The translations under genes and the position numbers were made by a program. From Bacteroidales bacterium (lineage in GTDB: Bacteria > Bacteroidota > Bacteroidia > Bacteroidales > Bacteroidaceae): a stretch of DNA of 64,000 bases. How positions within the stretch are numbered: the first letter of the stretch is position 1; the number at the start of each line of letters is the position of its first letter. Shown here one piece after another: positions 27,879 through 36,268 of the stretch. Below the pieces are notes generated by a model. The model had not been told where the DNA came from. It searched no databases and was given only the letters and a program-made list of their open reading frames with translations. Location: positions 1 to 64,000 of the forward strand of contig SFPC01000008.1 in NCBI GenBank assembly GCA_004552195.1, in the 5' to 3' direction.

Positions 27879-27911
27879 CAGCGGAAGCCCCTCAGCTTCC
27901 GCTGTTCTTTT
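27879..27911 (+). terminator. Terminator between the kinase and phosphatase genes
   Basis: A perfect 10-bp stem CAGCGGAAGC/GCTTCCGCTG with a 6-nt loop, followed by TTCTTTTATTT. Only partial read-through would reach the phosphatase gene, setting a lower phosphatase level. Confidence 0.75.
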
Positions 27912-27925
27912 ATTTACCAAAGCTT

Positions 27926-28633
27926 ATGTGGCCATTTTCTAATACGCAAAAGATAAAACGCAGCGGCGTGCTGCAAAATTTCACCGACTGGCATTGCCAC
28001 ATCCTCCCCGGTGTGGACGACGGAGTGCAGACCCCGGCAGAAAGTCTCCGAATTCTCGAACGCTACGAGCAGGCCGGCATTCGCGAAGTATGGTTCACCC
28101 CCCACATCATGGAGGACATACCCAACACCAACGAACGGCTCACGCAACGCTTCGACGAGCTCCGCGCCGCCTACAACGGCTCGCTGCGCCTCCACCTGGC
28201 GGCGGAGTACATGCTCGACAACCTGTTTCGCCAGCGGTTGGAGTCGGGCGACCTGCTGCCCATCGGTCCCTCCGGCAACCACCTCTTGGTGGAAACGTCC
28301 TACTTCAATCCGCCTTCGGGGCTGCATACCTTGCTGCGCTCCATCCGTTCGGCGGGCTATATGCCCGTGCTGGCCCATCCCGAGCGTTACACCTACATGG
28401 ACCACGACGACTATGTGCGCCTCAAGGAAGACCCCATCGTGTTCCAGCTCAACCTGAGTTCTTTGGTCGGCCTTTACGGAAAACACGTGCAGGCCAAGGC
28501 GCGCAAATTCCTGGAAAACGGTTGGTACGGCCTTTGCGGCACGGACCTGCACCGCCTGTCGATGCAAGAACGGCTGTGGAAAAGTCCCATCCCCAAGAAG
28601 CTCCTGCCGCTCGTCGCCGACCTCCGCCATTAA
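27926..28633 (+). CDS. CpsB/YwqE-type PHP tyrosine phosphatase
   Basis: A 235-residue PHP-fold metal-dependent phosphatase. The metal motifs are DWHCHILPGVDDG at the N-terminus, WFTPHIMED, LVETSYFN, PVLAHPERYTYM and GTDLHR near the C-terminus. It removes phosphate from tyrosine kinases of the Wzc/CpsD class, here the adjacent gene product, so it resets polysaccharide assembly. The length matches the family. It is cytosolic. Confidence 0.93.
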   Translation: MWPFSNTQKIKRSGVLQNFTDWHCHILPGVDDGVQTPAESLRILERYEQAGIREVWFTPHIMEDIPNTNERLTQRFDELRAAYNGSLRLHLAAEYMLDNLFRQRLESGDLLPIGPSGNHLLVETSYFNPPSGLHTLLRSIRSAGYMPVLAHPERYTYMDHDDYVRLKEDPIVFQLNLSSLVGLYGKHVQAKARKFLENGWYGLCGTDLHRLSMQERLWKSPIPKKLLPLVADLRH

Positions 28634-28671
28634 CCCCTCCCCGCCACCGACGCCACCGCCGCCCATGTCCC

Positions 28672-28835
28672 GCAACAACCCAAACAACAGGGACTACAAC
28701 CTGAAAAACAAATTATTGGTGTCCCATGTTGTCACAGTTGTCGTCCTACATTTTTCACAACAACAAAGACAACGAATACAACTCAGGACAACTAACAAAA
28801 AGTTGTTTCATGTTGTCACAGTTGTCGTCCAGTCC
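28672..28835. repeat. Family B array 2 (84 bp period)
   Basis: Two units are marked by GTTGTCACAGTTGTCGTCC at about 28728 and 28812, 84 bp apart, with GACAACTAACAA/GACAACGAA arms between. The spacing matches arrays 1 and 3. Confidence 0.75.
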
Positions 28836-28888
28836 AAAAAATGGCGGCAGGAAGAAGGCTCAAAAAGTTCGCCACTTGTCGTAAAAAA

Positions 28889-28943
28889 GTCCTGGACTAT
28901 TTTTTTCTACTCGTCGACTTCGGAAAAATAGTCCGGGACTTTT
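28889..28943. repeat. Family A palindromic repeat, copy 5
   Basis: AGTCCTGGACTA-T7, then CTACTCGTCGACTTCGG, then A5-TAGTCCGGGACT. The T run at its end supplies the TTTG -33 box of the argH promoter. Confidence 0.75.
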
Positions 28944-28975
28944 TTTGTAAAGAATAAGGTAAAAACTTACCTTTG
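28944..28975 (+). promoter_or_regulatory. argH promoter
   Basis: TTTG at 28944-28947, a 20-nt spacer and TACCTTTG at 28968-28975: a full consensus match. The predicted leader is about 105 nt. AGGTA/TACCT form a short dyad across the spacer end. Confidence 0.75.
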
Positions 28976-29085
28976 CCCCGAATTAGTTTGCCTCGGTGTG
29001 TATACACAGCAAAAACTCCGCCTTTAGCGTGAAACACATGCCGCGTATTGGCCGCAAGGCAACCCCTATCCAGTCAACAACCAAC

Positions 29086-30417
29086 ATGAAACTATGGGAA
29101 AAGTCGGTACAGGTAACCGACGAGATAGACCGCTTCACCGTGGGCCACGACCGCGAACTCGACCTCTACTTGGCTCCATACGATGTCATGGGTTCCATGG
29201 CACACATCACTATGCTCCACAGCATCGGCCTCATTGCCGACGACGAACTGCCGCAACTGCTGCGTGAGCTCAAGGAAATTTACCATCAGGCCAAAGAAGG
29301 AAAATTCGTTATCGAAGACGACATTGAGGACGTCCACTCCCAGGTAGAACTGATGCTCACCCGCCGCCTCGGCGACATGGGCAAGAAAATCCATGCCGGC
29401 CGTTCGCGCAACGACCAAGTGCTGCTCGACCTCAAACTCTTCACCCGCGACCGGCTGCGCCACGTGGCAGAGGCCGTGCGCCGGCTGTTCCTCACCCTGC
29501 AACAGCAGAGCGAGCGTTACCGCCACGTGCTCATGCCCGGCTATACCCATCTACAAGTAGCCATGCCCTCGTCCTTCGGCCTGTGGTTCGGAGCCTATGC
29601 CGAAAGCCTGGCCGACGACCTCCTGCTCCTGCAAGCCGCCTACCGCATGGCCAACCGCAACCCCCTCGGCTCCGCTGCCGGCTACGGCTCCTCCTTTCCC
29701 CTCGACCGCGAAATGACCACCCGCCTGCTGGGCTTTGAAGGGCTCAACTACAACGTGGTCTATGCACAGATGGGCCGGGGCAAGCTGGAACGCACCGTGG
29801 CCGCCGCCCTCGCCGGCGTGGCAGGCACGGTGGGAAAGCTGGCTTTCGATGCCTGCCTCTTCAACTCACAGAATTTCGGCTTCGTTTCCCTGCCCGCAGA
29901 GTGCACCACCGGCAGCTCCATCATGCCCCACAAGAAAAACCCCGACGTGTTCGAGCTCATACGTGCCCGCATGAACCGCCTCCAGGCACTCCCGCAGGAG
30001 CTGCTCCTCATATCCAACAACCTGCCCTGCGGCTATTTCCGCGACCTCCAGGAACTGAAAGAGGCTTACCTCCCGGCTTTCGACCAACTCATCGACTGCC
30101 TGGACATGGCCCGCTACATCGTGGAGCGCATCAGCGTGAACGAACACATCCTCGACGACCCGCGCTACGACGCCATGTTCTCCGTGGAGGAAGTAAACCG
30201 TCTGGCCGCCGCCGGCACCCCCTTCCGCGATGCCTACAAGCAGGTGGGGCTCGCCATCGAGGCCGGCACCTTCCGACCCGACAAACACGTTCACCACACC
30301 CACGCCGGCAGTTTGGGAAATCTCTGCAACGACCACACCGCCCGGCGCATGGAACAGCTGTGGCAGGAATTCGGCTTCGACCGCGTCGAGGCCGCCGAGC
30401 AAGCCCTGCTGGCCTGA
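29086..30417 (+). CDS. argH: Argininosuccinate lyase
   Basis: A 443-residue enzyme of the fumarase/aspartase superfamily that splits argininosuccinate into arginine and fumarate. The signature GSSIMPHKKNPD is present. So are HAGRSRNDQVLLDLKLF, MPGYTHLQVAMPSSFG and NPLGSAAGYGSSFPLDR, in the expected order. The ATG at 29086 starts the domain (MKLWEKS); the upstream frame to 28996 contains the leader and is not homologous-looking. No other arginine genes are adjacent. The next gene starts 26 bp after the stop. Confidence 0.96.
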   Translation: MKLWEKSVQVTDEIDRFTVGHDRELDLYLAPYDVMGSMAHITMLHSIGLIADDELPQLLRELKEIYHQAKEGKFVIEDDIEDVHSQVELMLTRRLGDMGKKIHAGRSRNDQVLLDLKLFTRDRLRHVAEAVRRLFLTLQQQSERYRHVLMPGYTHLQVAMPSSFGLWFGAYAESLADDLLLLQAAYRMANRNPLGSAAGYGSSFPLDREMTTRLLGFEGLNYNVVYAQMGRGKLERTVAAALAGVAGTVGKLAFDACLFNSQNFGFVSLPAECTTGSSIMPHKKNPDVFELIRARMNRLQALPQELLLISNNLPCGYFRDLQELKEAYLPAFDQLIDCLDMARYIVERISVNEHILDDPRYDAMFSVEEVNRLAAAGTPFRDAYKQVGLAIEAGTFRPDKHVHHTHAGSLGNLCNDHTARRMEQLWQEFGFDRVEAAEQALLA

Positions 30418-30443
30418 GGCCGAACCCACACACCGCTCCGCCC

Positions 30444-31016
30444 ATGCACCGTTTCCTCACCCCACTCCTGCGGCTCCTGCTCCGCACCGCCCTCGCGGCG
30501 GCAGCCGTGATGCCGGCCCTTTGCGGCTGTTCCTCCGATTCCGAAGACCTCTACGCCCACGAGCGCGCCTTCTTCAAGTACAGCCCCGTGGTCTCCGTCC
30601 ACCAACTCCACACGGCGATGAACAATCCCGGGATGTTCTGCCGCATCACCTTCAGCACGCAGACCGTCAGCTTCACCGCCCCCGACGGTTCGACCACTCC
30701 CGTACAGCGTTTGGCGACCGAGGTATACGGCACGCCGGAGTACGTGGCCGGCTTCGTGGTAGGCACGCCCTCCGTGCCCGACATGCAGATGCAGTACGCC
30801 CCCGTGGCCTACGATCTGGCCTGTCCCGCCTGCTACGAAGACGCCCTCATCACCAAATCCCTCCAGTTCGCCGCCGCCGAAACCCTGCGCTGCCCCCGTT
30901 GCCAGCGCACCTTCGACCTGGCCAACGGAGGGCTGCCCACCAGCGGCGAGGGCAACCGCTGCCTGCTGCGTTACCGCATCAGCTACGCCAACGACTGCGT
31001 GGTCATCGTCAACTGA
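30444..31016 (+). CDS. Lipoprotein with a tetra-cysteine Rieske-like/zinc-ribbon domain
   Basis: A 190-residue protein with a signal peptide and lipobox (LCGC, Cys29). A C-terminal domain has two CPxC knuckles, Cys127-x2-Cys130 and Cys150-x2-Cys153. The second is followed by QRTFDLANGG and a LLRYRISYANDCVVIVN beta ending. The shape recalls a Rieske fold, in which CxH and CxxH would hold a 2Fe-2S cluster, but all ligands here are Cys, so zinc or another metal is more likely. It lies 26 bp after argH, which may just mean a shared transcript. The family is not recognised. Confidence 0.7.
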   Translation: MHRFLTPLLRLLLRTALAAAAVMPALCGCSSDSEDLYAHERAFFKYSPVVSVHQLHTAMNNPGMFCRITFSTQTVSFTAPDGSTTPVQRLATEVYGTPEYVAGFVVGTPSVPDMQMQYAPVAYDLACPACYEDALITKSLQFAAAETLRCPRCQRTFDLANGGLPTSGEGNRCLLRYRISYANDCVVIVN

Positions 31017-31196
31017 CCCTTCCACACGGCCCCGCCGCCGGCACCTTCCGCAACCTCACGCCGCCACACGCTGCAATCCTTCAGCGCAGCGCGCGCCAGG
31101 GGAACCCCATCCCCGAAGCACGGCACCGGCGACCCCGAAAAAAAGAACTATTCTCCTGAAAAAGGAACTTATTCATTATTTTAACCTATAAATATT

Positions 31197-32606
31197 ATGC
31201 AAAAACGCTCTTTACTTCTGACATCAGCCCTGCTGGCGTTAGGTTCGGTGCAACTCTGCGCCGACGAGGTGAAGCTCACCACCGGTCTCGCCGTGGGTGA
31301 AAAGCTCACGCTCGCCCTCAACGCCGACTTGGCCGTTTCCCTCAACTGGGACAACGGCTCGGTGGACTCATTCGTATCCGACGGCTCACTACAAACCATT
31401 GACGTGAAAGACGCCGGCCTGACCATCACCACCACCCAGGGAAAACTCACCTCGCTCTACGTGCAGGGCAACCAACTCACTGCCCTCGAACTCACCGACG
31501 CGCCCCACCTCCGCGAGCTCTACGCCGCCGACAACCGGTTGGAGTCAGTGGCCGTCAACTCCGTGCCCACGTTGCAAACAATCGACTTGCAGAACAACCA
31601 ACTCGTCGCCTTCAACACCAACCAGCTCACCGAACTGAAATCGCTCAACGTGGCCGGCAACAACATCGACGGCACTTCGCTCAAAATCAACTCCTCGGCA
31701 CGTCCGCAGCAGCTCATCGTGGCCGACAACGGCATCTCCTCACTCCCCACCGCCTCCGTGCTGAGCAAAGTGCAGACCCTCTGGGCACAGCACAACGCGC
31801 TGACCACCGCCTCGCTCACGCAGAGCAAAGACCTCCGGTCGCTCTGTCTCTCAGGCAACCAGATCAAAACGCTCACCCTGACCGAAGCACCCCTGCTCGC
31901 CGATGTGTGGGTGGAGAACAACCAGCTCAAAACCCTCGACCTCAGCAAGGGCTCACCCGCCCTCGTCTCCCTCGCAGCGGACCACAACCTGCTGACCGAA
32001 GTGCTGTGGGACGCACAGTGCCGCACCACTTGCTCCTACGCTTACCTCAACAACAACGCGCTTTTCATCAACTCCATGCCCCCGGGCGTCATGGCCGGAC
32101 GCACCATCCACATCAACAGCGAACCCATGGAGCCTTACGCCATGGAAACGCAGTATGAGCTCAGCACACTCTACGACTGGAGCACGCTGATTGCCAAGAA
32201 CGGCTGGGGACTTAACTCTTCTGCCACCTACACCCTTACCGACCGCGACGATTATACCTTGGTTAAGGGCACCGACTTCACCGAATCGAGCAAAAAGTTC
32301 AAGTTCACCACCGCCCATGCCGGCGTGGTACTGACCGCCTCGACGAAATACTACACCTTCAGCACCACCCCGTTCAACGTGGGCGTGATTGAAGGCATCG
32401 AGACCGTCAACTCCGGCGCCGACTCCGCCACCTTCCTCACCGCACGCGGCACCCTGAGCCTCCAAGCCGAGGGTGAAACCGCCGTCAAGGTATACAACGC
32501 CGCCGGCGTATGCGTAGTCAACAGCCGTGTCGCCGCCGGCAAACACAGCTGGCAGCTGCCCTCCGGCATCTACGTGGCCAACGGCACCAAAGTGCTGGTT
32601 CCCTAA
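31197..32606 (+). CDS. Secreted leucine-rich-repeat protein with T9SS sorting domain
   Basis: A 469-residue exported protein with a signal peptide (ending VQLCADE). About ten LRRs span residues 75-290 (LTSLYVQGNQLTALEL, LQTIDLQNNQLVAF, LRSLCLSGNQIKTLTL, LADVWVENNQLKTLDL). A beta-sandwich region follows, and the C-terminal domain (AVKVYNAAGVCVVNSR ... LPSGIYVANGTKVLV) has the type IX secretion sorting pattern. It would cross the outer membrane by T9SS and be anchored or released. A PorW-type T9SS gene is in this window. It may bind host proteins or glycans; that is inference. Confidence 0.82.
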   Translation: MQKRSLLLTSALLALGSVQLCADEVKLTTGLAVGEKLTLALNADLAVSLNWDNGSVDSFVSDGSLQTIDVKDAGLTITTTQGKLTSLYVQGNQLTALELTDAPHLRELYAADNRLESVAVNSVPTLQTIDLQNNQLVAFNTNQLTELKSLNVAGNNIDGTSLKINSSARPQQLIVADNGISSLPTASVLSKVQTLWAQHNALTTASLTQSKDLRSLCLSGNQIKTLTLTEAPLLADVWVENNQLKTLDLSKGSPALVSLAADHNLLTEVLWDAQCRTTCSYAYLNNNALFINSMPPGVMAGRTIHINSEPMEPYAMETQYELSTLYDWSTLIAKNGWGLNSSATYTLTDRDDYTLVKGTDFTESSKKFKFTTAHAGVVLTASTKYYTFSTTPFNVGVIEGIETVNSGADSATFLTARGTLSLQAEGETAVKVYNAAGVCVVNSRVAAGKHSWQLPSGIYVANGTKVLVP

Positions 32607-32864
32607 CCCGCAAACGGTACAACGGCGACCACAAGGCTGCAAGCCATGCGCCGACTGCCCCACTTTTTGCAACGTTTCACCTCATCATTCATCAGCATTT
32701 CGGAGAGTAAAAAAAACAAGGTGATGAAATCATAAAAACTTCCGAAGCGGCCACATGAGTTGCCTCAACCGGTAGGACGATTGCCGGGGAGCCATGCGCC
32801 CCTCACCTGATCACCTTCCACACTCCCTACCTCCGAAACATCAATCTTTTAATATTATCCACAC

Positions 32865-35532
32865 ATGAAACTATATAAATTAGCCTTGGCGGCCCTCGCA
32901 CTGGCCGCACAGACGGCAGGAGCACAGTCGCTGAAGTTGGATGCCGACGACACGAAAGCTCCTTACCTCATGACAGCCCAGGACACCGTAACCCTGGCCT
33001 ACCATGCCGGCTTCACCACCGTGCCCGTGCTCGGCAACGTGAGCGACTACACAGTCAGCAAGCCCGAGAGCGGAGCCGAATGGATTAGCTACCGAAAGGA
33101 GAGCAACGGCAACCTCACCGTCTTTTCCGACTACTACTACGACGCCACGCAGCCCCGCTTCGGCAGTCTCACCCTCACCACCCCCGATGGCAGCTACAGC
33201 CGCCAGCTCACGGTGAAGCAGAACCCCAACACCTCCGCCGAGGACCTGGGTGACATCAAACGCGTCATAGCATCCGGAAAGGCCGACTCCGAACAAAACG
33301 GCGAAGGCATCGCCAACAGCTTCGACGACAACACCTCCACCATCTGGCACTCCAACTGGGGTGGCTGCACCATGCCCACCAACGTGCAGTTCACCTTCAA
33401 GGCTCCCGGCCATGTGGACTACATGATCTACACCCCGCGCACCGACAGCAACAACGGACGCTGGGGCGAAATCACCGTCTACTACGCCACCAAGTCCGCG
33501 CCCACAAAATTCATCAAGGTGACCGATGCCGACTGCGGCATGAGCGCCAGCTCCACCCGCGTGGACTTTGGCGAAGGCGGCATTGACGATGTCTACATCG
33601 TGAAGGTATCTATCAAAACGGCCGGCAACAACTTTGCCTCCTGTGCCGAAATCGGCTTCTACGAAACCGACAACTCGCTGGCCGAAGCCATCGGTGACGT
33701 GTTCACCTCGCCCCTCTGCAACGAGCTGAAGCCCGGCATCGACCAGGCCACAGTGAAGAACATCGCCAACCCCTACCTCCGTCAGCTGGCCCTGGCCATG
33801 CTCGACGGCAACTACTCCACCGAGTTCCGCGTGGCCGAGTTCGGCTGCTACGAAACGCGCACCACGCTCCAGCAGAGACTCAAGACAAGCTGCGCCTACG
33901 ACATGTATGAAAACCCCACCGGCATCTACTTCAACAAGGGCGACAACATCGTGGTCTTTGCCGAAGGTATTGACAAGGCTCACCCCGTCAGCCTCTGCAT
34001 CGCCAACTTCAGCAACGAGAAGGACATCGCAACGGAAGGCCAGACTGGCAGTTGGTACGCGCTCCAGAACGGTCCCAACGTCATCAAGGCCGTTAACCGC
34101 GGCAACGGCTACGTTTCTTACTACTCCGACGACTACACCAACGCACCGAAGATTAAGCTGCACTTCGCCATGGCCACCGAAACCGGCTACTTCGACGCTT
34201 CGCGCCACACGAACGCCGACTGGGTGCGCCTGCTGGCCAACGCCAAGAGCGACATCTTTGACATCCTCACCCAGCGTATGCACGTGGCCGCCCCCATCGC
34301 CAACCTGAAGAAGCAAACCCCGAAGGACGGTGAACGCCTCGCCGCCATCTACGACGATCCGCGAACGCGAAGTGATGGGCCTGCCGCAAGCCGGCATCGA
34401 GCCCGCCAACCACCAGTTTGCCCGTCCCGTCAAGGGCGGCATGTTCGCCGACGGCATCGGGGCGGCCGCCTGGTTTGGCGGCTTCGACGGATGGGTGAAA
34501 GCCAGCGACTTCGGCTACTGGGGCTTCGCCCATGAGCTGGGCCACGTCAATCAGATCAGCGGCTTCAAGTGGAGCGGCTGCGGCGAAACCACCAACAACA
34601 TCTACTCCGCATGGGTGGCCCACCGCACCGGCAGCACCGCAACCTTCGGCAAGGGATACCACAACCTGGAGGACGAAGAGATCGGCATCGAAGATTACAG
34701 CTGGACACGCGGCGGACGCTTCGAGGCTTACATGGAACAAGCCGTGCGCATGGGCAAATGCTGGCAGCTGCAGGACGGCCCCGACTACTACGGCAACGAA
34801 TTCAACTACAAAGACGTGACCGATGAGGACGAGAACGGCAAGTCCCTCGGAACGGTGAACACAAAGACCCGCAACTTCGACCACTTCGTGAAGGTCATCC
34901 CCTTCTGGCAAATCACCCTCTGGAGCGAAGATGCCGGAGGCAACCCCGGCACCATGGGCCGCCTCATCGGCTCCTACCGCGAAGGCTTCGACTTCACAAA
35001 GTTCAACACCAACGGCAAGCAACAGGTGGAAATGATGCGCCGCCTCTGCGATGCAGCACAGTACAACCTCCTCCCCTTCCTTGAAAAGGCCGGACTCAAC
35101 AAGCCCATCAAGGCATACATCGAGGACTACGGACCGGGCTGGAACATCATCACCCAGGAAATGCTCGACAAGCTGAAGCAGGAAGTGGAGAGCAAGAACT
35201 ATCCCGAACCCCCCGCCGCGCTTAACTTCATCAACGCCTACAACTACACCCGCTTCCGCGACAAGGTGGCACTCACCGACGCCGGCCTGAACCAAGGCTG
35301 CTCCGCGCCGAGTAACAACCGCGTGAAGGTGGACAACGACGTGTGGGCCGGTGCCGTGGGCTATGAAACCTACAACCGCAAGGGCGAGCTCATCCGCCTC
35401 ACCGTCTTCGGTCTGGGCGATTCGAAGATGTCCTCGCGCTACACCTACGTCCTCTTCCCCTCCGGCGAAGATGCCAGCTACATCATGGCCGTAGGCTACG
35501 ATGGCACCAAGGTGAAGTGCTACGCCAAATAA
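32865..35532 (+). pseudogene. M60-like (mucin-type) metallopeptidase gene split by a frameshift
   Basis: Two overlapping frames together make one protein of about 888 residues. The first (from ATG 32865) has a signal peptide, a BACON-like beta domain (about 20-115), a discoidin/F5-8C-like CBM (about 130-270, NSFDDNTSTIWHSNWGG) and the N-terminal part of the M60-like domain up to AAIYDD. At about 34353-34358 the homologous sequence continues in the next frame (IREREVMGLPQAGIEPANHQFARPV), with the gluzincin motif HELGHVNQ encoded at 34531-34554. One extra base (or two missing) explains it. The frame-2 part runs to the TAA at 35530-35532. M60-like enzymes cleave mucin glycoproteins. Either the gene is inactive, or this is a phase-variable site or a sequencing error. 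Confidence 0.85.
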
Positions 35533-35567
35533 ACATCCCGGCCTCACAGGCCGACAAAGCCTCAGAA

Positions 35568-35606
35568 GTGGGCGGAACGTTAGCGCGTTCCGCCCACTGT
35601 TTTTAT
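35568..35606 (+). terminator. Terminator after the M60-like gene
   Basis: A perfect 12-bp stem GTGGGCGGAACG/CGTTCCGCCCAC with a 6-nt loop, followed by TGTTTTTATA. Confidence 0.85.
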
Positions 35607-35713
35607 ACCCTTTCCCCGCCCTTCTCCCACCGTTTCCCGCCGTTTTCCACGCCCCCTCCTTACCGTCCGCCCCCTGCCGCCCGGCCATTTCGAGGAACGA
35701 AAAATGACGTTGA

Positions 35714-35775
35714 AAAGTCCTGGACTATTTTTTTCAGGTCGCCGAGTAGAAAAAAATTATTCAGGACTATTTTTC
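35714..35775. repeat. Family A palindromic repeat, copy 6
   Basis: AGTCCTGGACTA-T7, CAGGTCGCCGAGTAG, then A7-TTATTCAGGACTA-T5, with one arm mutated. Confidence 0.7.
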
Positions 35776-36163
35776 ACCACTCCCCGACTTTTTCCCCCTT
35801 CTTTCCACACCCTTTCCCCGCCTCCCCGCGCCGCCCACCAGAGCATTCCGGCCGTCCCGGCCGCCGCCGCACGCCCGTCCCCACCCTTCCACACCCTTTC
35901 CCCGCTAACGACATCACCACCCCTTTGTGTCGCCTTCTGACACAAACTGCGCACCTTTTGCCTCTTCGATGTTTTCTTCACCTCCCCTTTCTCCCACATA
36001 TTCATCCCCGGCGTGCCCTTTCGCCGTTTTCAATCCCATAATTACACATCCGAATGCAAGGTTTAAATATCAAAACGCAACTTTTTAATTTAATAATCCT
36101 TAATTATTTCATTTTATTCAACATTTTTCGGTCCTCTCGCGTTCCCTTTTAACAGTAAATCCA
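35776..36163. other. C-rich then AT-rich intergenic region
   Basis: A pyrimidine-rich stretch repeats CACACCCTTTCCCCGC (about 35806, 35889). From about 36040 composition changes abruptly to AT-rich, marking the edge of the AT-rich block that contains the next gene. No gene is seen. Confidence 0.5.
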
Positions 36164-36171
36164 TAGTTTTG
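36164..36171 (+). promoter_or_regulatory. -7 box upstream of the mosaic CBM protein
   Basis: TAGTTTTG, 98 bp before the ATG at 36269; no matching TTTG at 19-21 bp upstream. The leader is very AT-rich. Confidence 0.4.
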
Positions 36172-36268
36172 TACCACCTAAACAGAACTTATAGTGCGCA
36201 GAGCCTAAAGTTCTGTCTCTACCTAACCTTACTGAAAAAAATTACTTTAATTCTTTTAACTACTTACA

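Noticed and set aside
32639..32864. Small frames between the LRR and M60-like genes
   Set aside because: No start in a sensible position and no recognisable composition; treated as intergenic.
34353..34358. Programmed ribosomal frameshift in the M60-like gene
   Set aside because: There is no slippery heptamer or downstream pseudoknot-like structure at the junction. A simple indel or sequencing error is more likely.
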